Below, piece by piece: positions 16,270 through 24,938 of a stretch of 64,000 nucleotides of DNA; within the stretch, counting starts at the first letter, position 1, and every line of letters starts with the position of its first letter. Below the pieces are notes generated by a model. It was not told the DNA's origin. It made no database searches and worked only from the letters and a program-made list of their open reading frames with translations. The position numbers were made by a program, and so were the translations under genes. Source of the stretch: Arthrobacter sp. YN (GTDB taxonomy: Bacteria > Actinomycetota > Actinomycetes > Actinomycetales > Micrococcaceae); contig NZ_CP022436.1 in assembly GCF_002224285.1 (NCBI RefSeq), positions 2,666,001 to 2,730,000 on the forward strand, given 5' to 3'.

Positions 16270-17616
16270 GTGACTACCACTCCAACTACGGCGCTGGACC
16301 CACAACGGGTTCAGCGCCGTACTGTTTTCCTGCTCAGTTCCGCACAACTTCTCAGCGGCGTCGGCAACGGAGCCACGCTTTCCATCGGATCATTGCTGGC
16401 AGTGGACCTGTCAGGTTCAGAAGCCTGGGCCGGCTCCATCACCACAGTGCTGACACTGGCCGCAGCGATCGCAGCTCTTCCCCTGGCGCGGCTGGCGGAA
16501 ACGCGGGGCCGCCGCACGGGCCTGGTTACAGGACTGGTGGCCGCGATGATGGGGGCGCTCCTGATTATTGCGGCCGTGGTGGGCCAGTCTTTCGTCCTGC
16601 TCTTGTTGGGCGCCGCCTTCCTGGGTCTTGGTACTGCCGCAAACCTGCAGGCGAGGTTCGCCGCCGTCGACCTCGCTGACCCGGAGCACCGCGGGCGGTC
16701 ACTATCCACCGTGGTGTGGGCCATCACTATTGGTGCAGTCGCCGGCCCCAACCTGATCCAGCCCGGTGCAGTGGTAGGGCAGGCGCTCGGGCTGCCGCCC
16801 ATTGCCGGCCCCTTCGTATTTTCTGCCGCCGGCCTGTTCCTTGCCGCCGTCCTGTTGTTCGTGGGCCTTCGCCCTGACCCCCTGCTGCTGTCCCGGCGGC
16901 TAGCATCCCAGGCAAGCGGCGACGCAGGCGACGGCGCGTTGCCCGCCAGGGGTACCATCCGTTCGGGATTGCGCGCCGTGCGCTCATCACCGTCGGCGAT
17001 GCTGGCCTTGGCCGCCGTTGTGGCAGCGCACGGCGTCATGGTGGCCGTCATGTCCATGACGCCCCTGCACCTTCAGCAACTCGTCGGCGGTTCCCATGCA
17101 GGACACCATGGCGGAACCACCGACAGTGCGGATGCCTTGGTGATCATCGGCCTCACGATTTCGCTTCACATTGCCGGAATGTTTGCGTTGTCGCCTCTAT
17201 GGGGGTGGCTGACTGACAAAGCAGGGCGCCTGCAAACCATCGCCATGGGCCATGGCCTGTTGCTGGTTGCGGTGTTCATTGCCGGATTTGGCCAGCATGA
17301 GCCTGGTCTCGTCACCGCTGGCCTGATCCTCCTGGGCCTGGGCTGGTCTGCGGCAACCATCGCTGGTTCAACGTTGCTGGCAGAAAGCGTTGCCCCCGAT
17401 GCGCGCGTCACCGTTCAGGGCGTCTCTGACACCCTTATGGGTGGCGCCGGCGCCGTCGGCGGCGCCACCTCCGGTCTGCTGCTCGCCTGGATCGGCTACC
17501 AGGGCTTGAACATCGCGTCCAGCGTTCTGGCCGCTGTGGTGCTGGCCTTGACGCTCGTCATGGCCGTTAGGTCAGCACGGGCCCGGGACACGCCGGCTCT
17601 CCAGCCACCGGCTTAG
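16270..17616 (+). CDS. MFS transporter
   Basis: 448 residues with twelve hydrophobic segments in two six-helix halves separated by a cytosolic loop near residues 200-240. An MFS loop 2-3 type motif appears as LAETRGRRTGLV, and the equivalent in the second half as GWLTDKAGRLQTI. The loop after helix 7 contains a His-rich patch (SHAGHHGG). It is probably a drug or metabolite efflux permease, substrate unknown. Its stop overlaps that of the convergent hydrolase gene (TTAG). Confidence 0.88.
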   Translation: MTTTPTTALDPQRVQRRTVFLLSSAQLLSGVGNGATLSIGSLLAVDLSGSEAWAGSITTVLTLAAAIAALPLARLAETRGRRTGLVTGLVAAMMGALLIIAAVVGQSFVLLLLGAAFLGLGTAANLQARFAAVDLADPEHRGRSLSTVVWAITIGAVAGPNLIQPGAVVGQALGLPPIAGPFVFSAAGLFLAAVLLFVGLRPDPLLLSRRLASQASGDAGDGALPARGTIRSGLRAVRSSPSAMLALAAVVAAHGVMVAVMSMTPLHLQQLVGGSHAGHHGGTTDSADALVIIGLTISLHIAGMFALSPLWGWLTDKAGRLQTIAMGHGLLLVAVFIAGFGQHEPGLVTAGLILLGLGWSAATIAGSTLLAESVAPDARVTVQGVSDTLMGGAGAVGGATSGLLLAWIGYQGLNIASSVLAAVVLALTLVMAVRSARARDTPALQPPA

Positions 17617-18971
17617 CGGACCGCCCGAACCATGCCAAGGAGTCGTGTGAAGATTCCCTCGCCATCTTCCCCGATACCATCGTGGTGGAAGTCTGCGGTG
17701 ACCCATGGTTGAAGCCCACGCACTGCCGCAGCCGTTTCCAGGGACAGATCATGGTCCACATAGATATCGTCCTTGTAGACGGCGGCCGCCACGGGGACGG
17801 TGTTGGCCGCCAACCGTTCGGGACTGTACAGGGGCTTCCAGTCTTTCTTGGCGGCCAACTGCTCTGCCACGTCCTGCAGGGGTACCAAGGCCGGATCCTG
17901 TTCGAAATACCAGGGGTAGACCATCTCGCCGGTGAGCAGTGGCTCGTTCGCGTCGGGTTTGAACTCCGGGTGGTCCTCCAGCACCCGCCATGCGGCCCAG
18001 TTGGTTGCCTCTCCCTGTCCGTAAATCGACTCATGCAAAACGGCGTACAGAGGGTTGGCCGCGCGACTCACGAGGCTCCGCACTTGTTCAAGGAACGCAT
18101 CGGACAGGCGCGGGCCGGAAGGCGTGTCAATAAATGCATCCTCCAGGAGGTAGTGAAGCGCGTCCACCCGTGTGTTGCCGCCGAGGAAGGATCCGATCAT
18201 CTGGAAACGCTCGGTCGTGAGCCTTTCGCCGCTGGCGAGGAACTCAGCCTGCCGGTCCAGGTGGCGGGCGATCCGGGTGACGATGTCCCGGTCTTCCGGG
18301 TACCAGGAGAAGTACTCGGCATTTCGCAAAGCGACGCGGTGGAACGTGGCCTGGTACACGCGGTCCGCCGGACCGTGGAGCGGCGCCAACCCACCGGTGA
18401 TAAGGACCTCGCGGAGGCCCTCCGGCGCGAAGGACAGGTACGTTAACGCGCAGAAGCCGCCGAAACTCTGGCCGAGGACGGACCATGGACCGGAGCCGAG
18501 CACGCGGCGGATGTACTCAGCGTCAGCCACGATCGAGTCGGCACGGAAGTGAGTCAGGTATTCGGCTTGTGCTGCGGCGTCGCCCCGGAGTTCGAGTGAC
18601 TGCCGTTCAACGGGTGTGGACAAGCCTGTGCCGCGTTGGTCGAGCATCAGGATGCGGAAGTCCTTCGCGGCCGCCTTCATCCAACCCGACAATGACGTGA
18701 CCCGGTTGCCACGGCCGCCCGGGCCGCCTTGCAGGAACAACAACCAGGGCAATCTGGCGGCTGCCTCGGCCGTGTGGTCGGTGGAAGTGTATTCCCTGGC
18801 AAAGACCGTGATGGTCTCGCCGGCGGTGACTGATTCATCCGGTACGTGCGCCAAGGGGACGGTGAAGTAATGCTCCGCCGTCCGCAAGCCGCGGAACTCG
18901 TGGCGCGCGGGGACACTGTGCACGCCGGCAGTGCTGCGGCCGGCGTTCTGGCCGGGGTACTGGTCAGCCAC
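17613..18971 (-). CDS. Alpha/beta hydrolase, proline iminopeptidase-like (S33)
   Basis: 452 residues from GTG 18971, chosen because it overlaps the upstream acetyltransferase stop by 8 nt; a longer form from 19019 is possible. It has the alpha/beta hydrolase fold with the S33 oxyanion motif LQGGPGG, an MLDQRGTG motif, the nucleophile elbow GQSFGG and a large lid domain. Length fits prolyl aminopeptidases of the larger class. It would cleave N-terminal proline or a related amide/ester. It probably forms an operon with the GNAT gene. Confidence 0.87.
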   Translation of the reverse strand: MADQYPGQNAGRSTAGVHSVPARHEFRGLRTAEHYFTVPLAHVPDESVTAGETITVFAREYTSTDHTAEAAARLPWLLFLQGGPGGRGNRVTSLSGWMKAAAKDFRILMLDQRGTGLSTPVERQSLELRGDAAAQAEYLTHFRADSIVADAEYIRRVLGSGPWSVLGQSFGGFCALTYLSFAPEGLREVLITGGLAPLHGPADRVYQATFHRVALRNAEYFSWYPEDRDIVTRIARHLDRQAEFLASGERLTTERFQMIGSFLGGNTRVDALHYLLEDAFIDTPSGPRLSDAFLEQVRSLVSRAANPLYAVLHESIYGQGEATNWAAWRVLEDHPEFKPDANEPLLTGEMVYPWYFEQDPALVPLQDVAEQLAAKKDWKPLYSPERLAANTVPVAAAVYKDDIYVDHDLSLETAAAVRGLQPWVTADFHHDGIGEDGEGIFTRLLGMVRAVR

Positions 18972-19476
18972 GGGCGAGAGCCTCGTTGGCCTGGCCCGCT
19001 TTCGTGCCGAAGGCCTCAAGTGCCTCGCCGGTCAGGCGGAACGTGGACCACTCTTCCATGGGGAAAGCGCCCAGGTTCTTGTAGAACTTGATGGAGGGTT
19101 CGTTCCAGTCAAGGACGCTCCACTCAACACGGGCGTAACCACGTTCGACGGCGGTGGCCGCCAGATGCTGCAACAGCGCCTTGCCATGGCCCTCGCCGCG
19201 TGCGTCGGGGATCACGTAGAGGTCCTCCAGGTAGATCCCGTGGACGCCCTCCCAGGTGGAGTAGTTCAGGAACCAAAGGGCGAAGCCTTGAACTGTGCCG
19301 GCACTGTTTTCGGCGATGGTGGCGTAGACGCGGGGGCTCTCGCCGAAGAGTACTTCGGTGAGCATGGCCGGGGTATTTTTGACCGCGTCCGGTTCCTTCT
19401 CGTAGATCGCAAGATCATGGATCATCCGGAGGATGGCAGGGACGTCGTCTACAGTGGCTGGGCGGATTACACTCAT
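18964..19476 (-). CDS. GNAT N-acetyltransferase, spermidine/diamine acetyltransferase-like
   Basis: 170 residues. It has the GNAT fold with acetyl-CoA loop PDARGEGHGKALL, preceded by the WEGVHGIYLEDLYV strand and followed by WNEPSIKFYKNLGA, a pattern close to the SSAT/diamine acetyltransferase group (N-terminal AILRMIHDLAIYEKEPD). It likely acetylates a polyamine-like or amino-acid amine. It is the first gene of a two-gene unit with the hydrolase. Confidence 0.87.
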   Translation of the reverse strand: MSVIRPATVDDVPAILRMIHDLAIYEKEPDAVKNTPAMLTEVLFGESPRVYATIAENSAGTVQGFALWFLNYSTWEGVHGIYLEDLYVIPDARGEGHGKALLQHLAATAVERGYARVEWSVLDWNEPSIKFYKNLGAFPMEEWSTFRLTGEALEAFGTKAGQANEALARG

Positions 19477-19483
19477 GGCTCCG

Positions 19484-19489
19484 AGCTTA
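19484..19489 (-). promoter_or_regulatory. -10 element (TAAGCT), leaderless
   Basis: On the minus strand TAAGCT is followed by 7 nt and the ATG at 19476. No useful Shine-Dalgarno spacing. Confidence 0.5.
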
Positions 19490-19524
19490 CTAGGGGAGCA
19501 GAGCCCGCCGCTCCCGGTTCTTCC

Positions 19525-20895
19525 TTACTGCCAGGCCAGGGCGGAGGTTCCATACTTCACGGGCGCCTTGCCGTACTGCAGGGGAACACCGTCCATGGTC
19601 AGGGGTGGCCCTACAAAGCGGAGAGGTCCGTAAGGGCTGTCCACCAGACGGAATTCCGGAAGGGGCACTCCGCCGACGCCGCTCGCGGGCCCGCGCGACG
19701 GCAGACGGAAGAGCGCCTCCGCCGTGCGGACCAGGGAAAGGTGCGCCGCTCCTCCTCGTCCTGTGTGGAGGCGTTCGGTCAGGAGAGCCAAGGCAGCTGC
19801 AGCAATTCCATACCCCGTTGCGTGATCCAGTGCCTGGACGGGTAGCGCGCCCGGCCTCCACCCGTCATCGGCATTTCCGTATCGCTCCGCAATTCCGCAG
19901 GCAGCCTGGACGACGCTGTCGAAACCGCGCCGGCCATTCCAGGGTCCTGTACTGGCCCAGGCGCTCAATGTCACCACCACCAGATCAGGCCTGACGTCGA
20001 GCATCCCGTCCGGGCCCAAGCCGAATCTGTCCAGCCCGCCGTGGCGGTAGCCGGTCACCACGACGTCGGCCGCCGAAAGCAAGCGGTGCACCACTTCCAA
20101 GGCCCCGGCCTTGTTGAGGTCGGCTTCGGCGCTGCGCTTATCGAACCCGGAGTCAACAAAGGCATCGGTGAGCTCAGGAAGGCCAGGCGGATCGATCCGC
20201 AGGACATCCGCACCCAGGGCGCCCAGAAGACGGGTGGCCGTGGGCCCGGCTATGACGCGGGTCAGGTCCAGGACCCTGAGTCCGGCCAGGGGCCGGAAAG
20301 GGTCAGTTGAGGGAATCCACGACGACGGCCGCGGACTTTTACCCGGAGCTTCGGGACGGGTGAAACCGATCCACGGTCCCGTGCTTGCCGCCGCATGCAT
20401 TGGCGTGGACGTCCATTCTTCCCGGGTACGGACGGCGGCGGCAACACCCCTCCCGGCAGTGATGGCTTCTTCTGCCTCCAGCGCGGTCATTGAACGCAGC
20501 ACACGGTCCAGCTCATCAGGAGTAGTGGCCCGGAGCGTTTCCATCAGCCGGGACGCATGGTGCGGGTAGTTGGCATGCAGGCGGACCCAACCATCCAAGG
20601 TTGGGCGGAACCCGGACAAAGGAGCAAAACCTTGAGGTTTCCGGCCCGAGATCCTCAGGTGTCCCAACGAATCGAAAGAGGCTGCCGTCAGTTCTGACGA
20701 CACCGAGTATCGACCCGTGGAACCCGTCAGGGATTCGAGGGCAGTGGCTGCTGCCTGGACGGACCCCAACGCGAGCCCTTCGACGTCCAGGCTGCCACCC
20801 CACCACCAGCGCGGACCGCTGCAGGCTGCCGGCTCTGCTGCACTGAAGGCGTCCAGCATCCGCAGGCTGCCGGTCAGGTCCGGGACGGGTTCCAC
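19525..20895 (-). CDS. CaiB/BaiF family CoA transferase-like protein with partial N-terminal duplicate
   Basis: 456 residues from GTG 20895, 10 nt after the helicase stop, so probably co-transcribed. Residues about 200-450 are a recognisable class III CoA-transferase domain: PLAGLRVLDLTRVIAGP, LLGALGADVLRIDPP, ADVVVTGYRHGGLDRFGL and ALDHATGYG, where Asp 357 aligns with the catalytic Asp of formyl-CoA transferase. The first 200 residues resemble the C-terminal part of the same fold (LALGSVQAAATALESL, then TLDGWVRLHANYPHHASRL) and lack their own catalytic Asp. This gives a shuffled or partly duplicated layout. Substrates unknown. Confidence 0.82.
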   Translation of the reverse strand: MEPVPDLTGSLRMLDAFSAAEPAACSGPRWWWGGSLDVEGLALGSVQAAATALESLTGSTGRYSVSSELTAASFDSLGHLRISGRKPQGFAPLSGFRPTLDGWVRLHANYPHHASRLMETLRATTPDELDRVLRSMTALEAEEAITAGRGVAAAVRTREEWTSTPMHAAASTGPWIGFTRPEAPGKSPRPSSWIPSTDPFRPLAGLRVLDLTRVIAGPTATRLLGALGADVLRIDPPGLPELTDAFVDSGFDKRSAEADLNKAGALEVVHRLLSAADVVVTGYRHGGLDRFGLGPDGMLDVRPDLVVVTLSAWASTGPWNGRRGFDSVVQAACGIAERYGNADDGWRPGALPVQALDHATGYGIAAAALALLTERLHTGRGGAAHLSLVRTAEALFRLPSRGPASGVGGVPLPEFRLVDSPYGPLRFVGPPLTMDGVPLQYGKAPVKYGTSALAWQ

Positions 20896-20905
20896 AGCGA
20901 TTGGC

Positions 20906-23440
20906 CTAGAGCCTGTTGGCGTCTGTCACCCGGACGACGGCGGTACCGTTTTCGTCAGACGCGGCCAGGTCTACTTCGGCCGAGATTCCCCAGTCATGGT
21001 TGCCCGCCGGGTCGTCGAAGATCTGCCGCACTTTCCAAGTGCCGGGTTCCTCGGTGATGATGAGCAGTCCCGGACCACGGGCATCAGGACCCGTGCCGAT
21101 GTCGTCGTGTTCTTCGAAGTAGTCGTCCAGTACTTCTTCCCAGCGTTCCGCGTCCCAGCCGGCATCGCCGTCCAGCTCACCCAGCGCCGCAGAATCCTCA
21201 TCCGCGAACAGTTCGACCCTGCGGAACATTTCGTTCCGGACCATCACACGGAAAGCCCGGATGTTGGACGTCAGGAGCGGCGGCGGGGGAGGGGGAGCGT
21301 CGTGTGGCGTGGGAGCGAGTCCGGAGGTGAGCTCTTCCCATTCATCCAGCAGACTGGAATCAACCTGGCGGACCAGTTCTCCCAGCCACGCAATCAGGTC
21401 TTCAAGGTCCTCACGCAGCGAATCCTGGGGAACGGTCTGCCGCAGCGCGCGGAACCCGTCCGCCAAGTAGCGCAGGACGATGCCCTCCGAGCGGGCCAGG
21501 CCATAGAACTGCACGAACTCACCAAAGTTCATGGCGCGCTCGTACATGTCCCGGATGATCGATTTCGGCGCCAGCTCAAAGTCGCCCACCCAGGGCGCGG
21601 CCTTGCGGTACACCTCAAAGGCTTCGCCGAGGATCTCCGCCAAAGGCATGGGGTACGTAACTTCGTCCAGCATGGCCATCCGCTGGTCGTACTCGATGCC
21701 ATCGGCTTTCATGGCCGCAACTGCCTCGCCGCGTGCCTTCTTCTGCTGCGCCGAAAGAATCTGGCGGGGCTTCTCCAAGGTTGACTCGATCACGGAGACC
21801 ACGTCCAGGGCGTAGGACGGCGACTCGGGATCGAGCAACTCCAGGGCGGCCAAAGCGAAGGGGGAGAGCGGCTGGTTCAGGGCGAAGTTTGCCTGCAGGT
21901 GCACTGTCAGGCGTACAGAGCGACCCTCAACTTCCTGCTCCTCCTCCGGGATCCGTTCAACCACACCTGCGGCCAGCAGTTCGCGGTAAATCCCCAAAGC
22001 CTTCTTCATGAGTTTGAGCTGGGCTGCACGGGTCTCGTGGTTCTCGCTAAGCAAGCGCCTGGTTGCCTGGAATGGGTCACCCGGACGTTCCATCAGGTTC
22101 AGGAGCATCGCGTGCGTCACGGTGAAACTGGACGTCAGTGGCTCAGGCACGGACTCCACCAGCCGTTTGAACGTGGGCTCACCCCAGGAGACGAATCCCT
22201 CAGGAGGCTTCTTCTTCACCACCTGCCGCAACTTCTTCTGGTCATCACCGAACTTGGCCGTTGCCTTGGCCATCGCTTTGGTGTTCTCCACCACATGGTC
22301 CGGGGCCTGGACTACCACCGTGCCGGCGGTGTCGTACCCGGCGCGGCCGGCGCGTCCGGCAATCTGGTGGAACTCACGTGAGTTAAGCGATCTGGTGCGT
22401 ACGCCGTCGTACTTGCTCAAAGCAGTCAACAACACGGTCCGGATGGGCACGTTGATGCCCACCCCCAGAGTGTCGGTACCGCAGATGACTTTCAGCAGCC
22501 CGGCCTGGGCCAGTTGCTCCACCAGCCGGCGGTATTTGGGAAGCATGCCGGCATGGTGGACACCGATGCCGTGGCGGACCAGCCTGTTGAGGGTCTTTCC
22601 GAAGCCGGCGGCGAACCGGAAACCAGCAATGAGCTCAGCGATCCTATCTTTCTCCGCGCGGCTGCACATGTTGATGCTCATGAGGTTCTGGGCACGCTCA
22701 ATGGCTTCAGCCTGGCTGAAGTGGACCACGTACACCGGGACCTGCTTGGTGGACAGCAGTTCTTCCAGGCTCTCGTGGACCGGGGTCAGGTGGTAGTAGT
22801 AGTGCAGCGGAATGGGACGTTCCGCGGAGCTCACTGTGGTGGTGGACCGGCCAGTGAGTTCGGTCAGCCCGGTTTCGAAGCGCGTGACGTCACCCAGGGT
22901 CGCGGACATCAGGAGGAACTGTGCTTGGGGGAGTTCCAGCAGGGGTACCTGCCACGCCCACCCGCGCTGAGGATCGGAGTAGAAATGGAATTCGTCCATG
23001 ACCACCGAGCCGAGCTCCGCTGTCGAGCCTTCCCGGAGGGCAATGTTGGCCAGGATTTCGGCGGTGCAGCAGATGATCGGGGCGTCCTGGTTGACGCCGG
23101 AATCGCCGGTAATCATTCCCACGTTTTCCGCGCCAAAGATGTCGCAGAGGGCAAAGAACTTTTCAGACACCAGTGCCTTGATCGGAGCCGTGTAGTAACT
23201 CCGCTGGCCGCGTGCCATTGCCTCGAAGTGAGCAGCGATGGCCACCAAGGATTTTCCGGAGCCCGTGGGCGTGGCGAGGATGACGTTGGCGCCGGAGGCA
23301 AGCTCCATGATCGCTTCGTCCTGGGCCGGGTACAGCTGCAGCCCGCGGGATTCGGTCCACTCTACGAACCGTGTGTAGATTTCGTCCGGGTCCAGGGGAC
23401 CAGTGGCGGTGGAACCGGGAAGCTGCTCAAGAAGTTTCAT
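20906..23440 (-). CDS. Ski2-like DEAD/DEAH-box RNA helicase with DUF3516-type C-terminus
   Basis: 844 residues from ATG 23440 (MKLLEQLPG); an in-frame ATG at 23464 would add 8 residues. SF2 helicase core: Walker A ATPTGSGKSL, Walker B DEFH (MDEFHFYSD), motif III LLMSATLG and motif VI HQIAGRAGRAGY. The long C-terminal region (about 480-844) is helical with an acidic, Pro-rich insert (TPHDAPPPPPPLL). It is related to actinobacterial HelY/Ski2 helicases thought to unwind structured RNA. It is divergent from tam, with about 70 nt between starts, and upstream of the CaiB-like gene. Confidence 0.9.
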   Translation of the reverse strand: MKLLEQLPGSTATGPLDPDEIYTRFVEWTESRGLQLYPAQDEAIMELASGANVILATPTGSGKSLVAIAAHFEAMARGQRSYYTAPIKALVSEKFFALCDIFGAENVGMITGDSGVNQDAPIICCTAEILANIALREGSTAELGSVVMDEFHFYSDPQRGWAWQVPLLELPQAQFLLMSATLGDVTRFETGLTELTGRSTTTVSSAERPIPLHYYYHLTPVHESLEELLSTKQVPVYVVHFSQAEAIERAQNLMSINMCSRAEKDRIAELIAGFRFAAGFGKTLNRLVRHGIGVHHAGMLPKYRRLVEQLAQAGLLKVICGTDTLGVGINVPIRTVLLTALSKYDGVRTRSLNSREFHQIAGRAGRAGYDTAGTVVVQAPDHVVENTKAMAKATAKFGDDQKKLRQVVKKKPPEGFVSWGEPTFKRLVESVPEPLTSSFTVTHAMLLNLMERPGDPFQATRRLLSENHETRAAQLKLMKKALGIYRELLAAGVVERIPEEEQEVEGRSVRLTVHLQANFALNQPLSPFALAALELLDPESPSYALDVVSVIESTLEKPRQILSAQQKKARGEAVAAMKADGIEYDQRMAMLDEVTYPMPLAEILGEAFEVYRKAAPWVGDFELAPKSIIRDMYERAMNFGEFVQFYGLARSEGIVLRYLADGFRALRQTVPQDSLREDLEDLIAWLGELVRQVDSSLLDEWEELTSGLAPTPHDAPPPPPPLLTSNIRAFRVMVRNEMFRRVELFADEDSAALGELDGDAGWDAERWEEVLDDYFEEHDDIGTGPDARGPGLLIITEEPGTWKVRQIFDDPAGNHDWGISAEVDLAASDENGTAVVRVTDANRL

Positions 23441-23510
23441 TGGTTTCCAGCTTAGTGCCCACACGGTTTAAGCTCGGCCCAGCAATGGTGGCAGATGCGA
23501 GGAGGCTTTG

Positions 23511-24290
23511 ATGAAGTGGGATCCGTCCAAGTATGTGGAATTCGGAAACCATAGGGACCGCCCTTTCCACGACCTCGTCGCGAGGGTCCAGGCCAGTAAC
23601 CCCCGCACGGTAGTGGACCTCGGCTGTGGCCCAGGAAACCTGACTGCTACGCTCACCGAACGCTGGCCAGGCGCCCGCGTTGTTGGCCTCGACTCCTCTG
23701 AGGAGATGCTCAGTCAAGCAGGCGCCCTCACGCAGGAGTTCACCCATCTGGAATTTATTCAGGGCGATATCGCGAACTGGTTGCCCGACGCCGATACCGA
23801 TGTAGTGGTCAGCAATGCAGCCCTTCAGTGGGTCGCTGGCCATCTGGAAATGTTGGCCGGCTGGCTGCGCGCCCTGCAGCCCGGTGCGTGGTTTGCCTTG
23901 CAGGTTCCCGGCAATTTCACGTCTCCCTCACATACGCTGATGCGGCAACTCGCGGAATCGCCCCGGTGGTCGGCCCGGCTGGGCGGCGTCCTCCGGCATG
24001 ACGGGGCCGTGGGGAGCCCGGCGGATTACCTGGGAATAATGCTCGACGCCGGATGCTCGGCTGACGCTTGGGAGACTACCTACCAGCAGGTACTGCCGGG
24101 CAGTGATCCGGTCCTGCAATGGGTCCGCGGCACTGGGCTCCGTCCCGTGTTGGCGGCGCTGTCCTCTGAAGAAGCTGCCGACTTCGAGACGGAGTACGCC
24201 GCAATGCTGCGCGAGGCCTATCCCGCAACAAGCCATGGAACCGTCTATCCGTTCCGACGCATTTTTGCCGTGGCCCGGAAGAACGCATGA
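23511..24290 (+). CDS. tam: Trans-aconitate 2-methyltransferase
   Basis: 259 residues from ATG 23511, preceded by a strong GAGGAGG site. It is a class I SAM methyltransferase: the SAM loop VVDLGCGPGNLT, acidic motif II VVGLDSSEEML, motif III with DTDVVVSNAALQWV, and a C-terminal half matching Tam (W..YPF near the end). It methylates trans-aconitate, an inhibitor that forms from cis-aconitate of the TCA cycle. The WDPSKYVEFGNHRDRP start is characteristic of Tam. The gene stands alone; a weak 6-bp hairpin (24301-24315) follows it. Confidence 0.92.
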   Translation: MKWDPSKYVEFGNHRDRPFHDLVARVQASNPRTVVDLGCGPGNLTATLTERWPGARVVGLDSSEEMLSQAGALTQEFTHLEFIQGDIANWLPDADTDVVVSNAALQWVAGHLEMLAGWLRALQPGAWFALQVPGNFTSPSHTLMRQLAESPRWSARLGGVLRHDGAVGSPADYLGIMLDAGCSADAWETTYQQVLPGSDPVLQWVRGTGLRPVLAALSSEEAADFETEYAAMLREAYPATSHGTVYPFRRIFAVARKNA

Positions 24291-24391
24291 TGCCGGTGGA
24301 TTCCCTGAGAGGGAAGGCAGCGACCTTCTTGCGACGTGAGCTGTGTGGTGATCTGCCTGGTCCTCGATGTAGATGTGCGTGTCGTCATGGC

Positions 24392-24420
24392 TTGTCCACT
24401 GCCGTCGTCGCTGGTCTAAT
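24392..24420 (+). promoter_or_regulatory. Possible promoter of the GntR gene (TTGTCC-N17-TCTAAT)
   Basis: TTGTCC at 24392-24397, 17-bp spacer, TCTAAT at 24415-24420. It would give a leader of about 65 nt before GTG 24493. Confidence 0.45.
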
Positions 24421-24492
24421 TCTCAGCATGGACCAAGGACGCATCCGACATCAAACGCCCCGCCACATGACGGCACCCGGGCGGAGGTCGTT

Positions 24493-24873
24493 GTGACTCC
24501 CACCGGCGATTTCCCGGGCACCTGGCGGCCCAACACCACCAGCGCCGTCGCCCTCTTTGAACAGTTGAGGTTGCGGATCATCGAGCTCGCTGACTCGGGA
24601 ATCCTGGCGGTCGGAGCGAAACTGCCACCCGTGCGCAATCTGGCGGGCGTACTGGACGTCGCACCCCACACCGTCGCCCGGGCTTACAAAGAACTGGAAG
24701 CCGCGGGCGTCGTGGCAACCCGGGGCCGGAATGGCACCGTGGTCTGTGCCCGGGACGATCGCTGGGGAGCGCTGGCCGAGGTGGCCGGGCAGTATGCGTC
24801 CGCTGCGAAGGCACAGGGCGCCTCTTTCGCCGAGGCAGTCCAGCTTCTCGCCGCAGCGTATGACGCGGATTGA
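24493..24873 (+). CDS. Short GntR-family transcriptional regulator (YhcF type)
   Basis: 126 residues from GTG 24493, chosen because GGAGGT sits 5 nt upstream; longer in-frame starts lack a site. The winged-helix domain shows LFEQLRLRIIELADSGIL, KLPPVRNLAGVLDVAPHTVARAYKELEAAGVV and the wing TRGRNGTVV. There is no ligand-binding domain beyond about 40 helical residues, as in YhcF-type GntR proteins, which usually regulate adjacent ABC transporters. No transporter is adjacent, so its target is unknown. It ends 65 bp before uvrA. Confidence 0.88.
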   Translation: MTPTGDFPGTWRPNTTSAVALFEQLRLRIIELADSGILAVGAKLPPVRNLAGVLDVAPHTVARAYKELEAAGVVATRGRNGTVVCARDDRWGALAEVAGQYASAAKAQGASFAEAVQLLAAAYDAD

Positions 24874-24909
24874 TACCGATCGGTAGCATGTGAGGCACGA
24901 CATGGAAAT

Positions 24910-24932
24910 TCGAAGAAGTTTTCGATTAGCAT
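24910..24932 (+). promoter_or_regulatory. LexA/SOS box abutting the -10 of uvrA
   Basis: TCGAAGAAGTTTTCGA (24910-24925) matches the actinobacterial LexA consensus TCGAAC-N4-GTTCGA at 10 of 12 defined positions, with perfect 5-bp arms. TAGCAT (24927-24932) follows at once, then 6 nt and GTG 24939. A repressor here would occupy the core promoter. uvrA thus appears damage-inducible and leaderless. Confidence 0.72.
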
Positions 24933-24938
24933 TGGTAA

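Noticed and set aside
24287..24496. 69-codon frame between tam and the GntR gene
   Set aside because: Overlaps the tam stop, lacks a ribosome site and has no recognisable feature.
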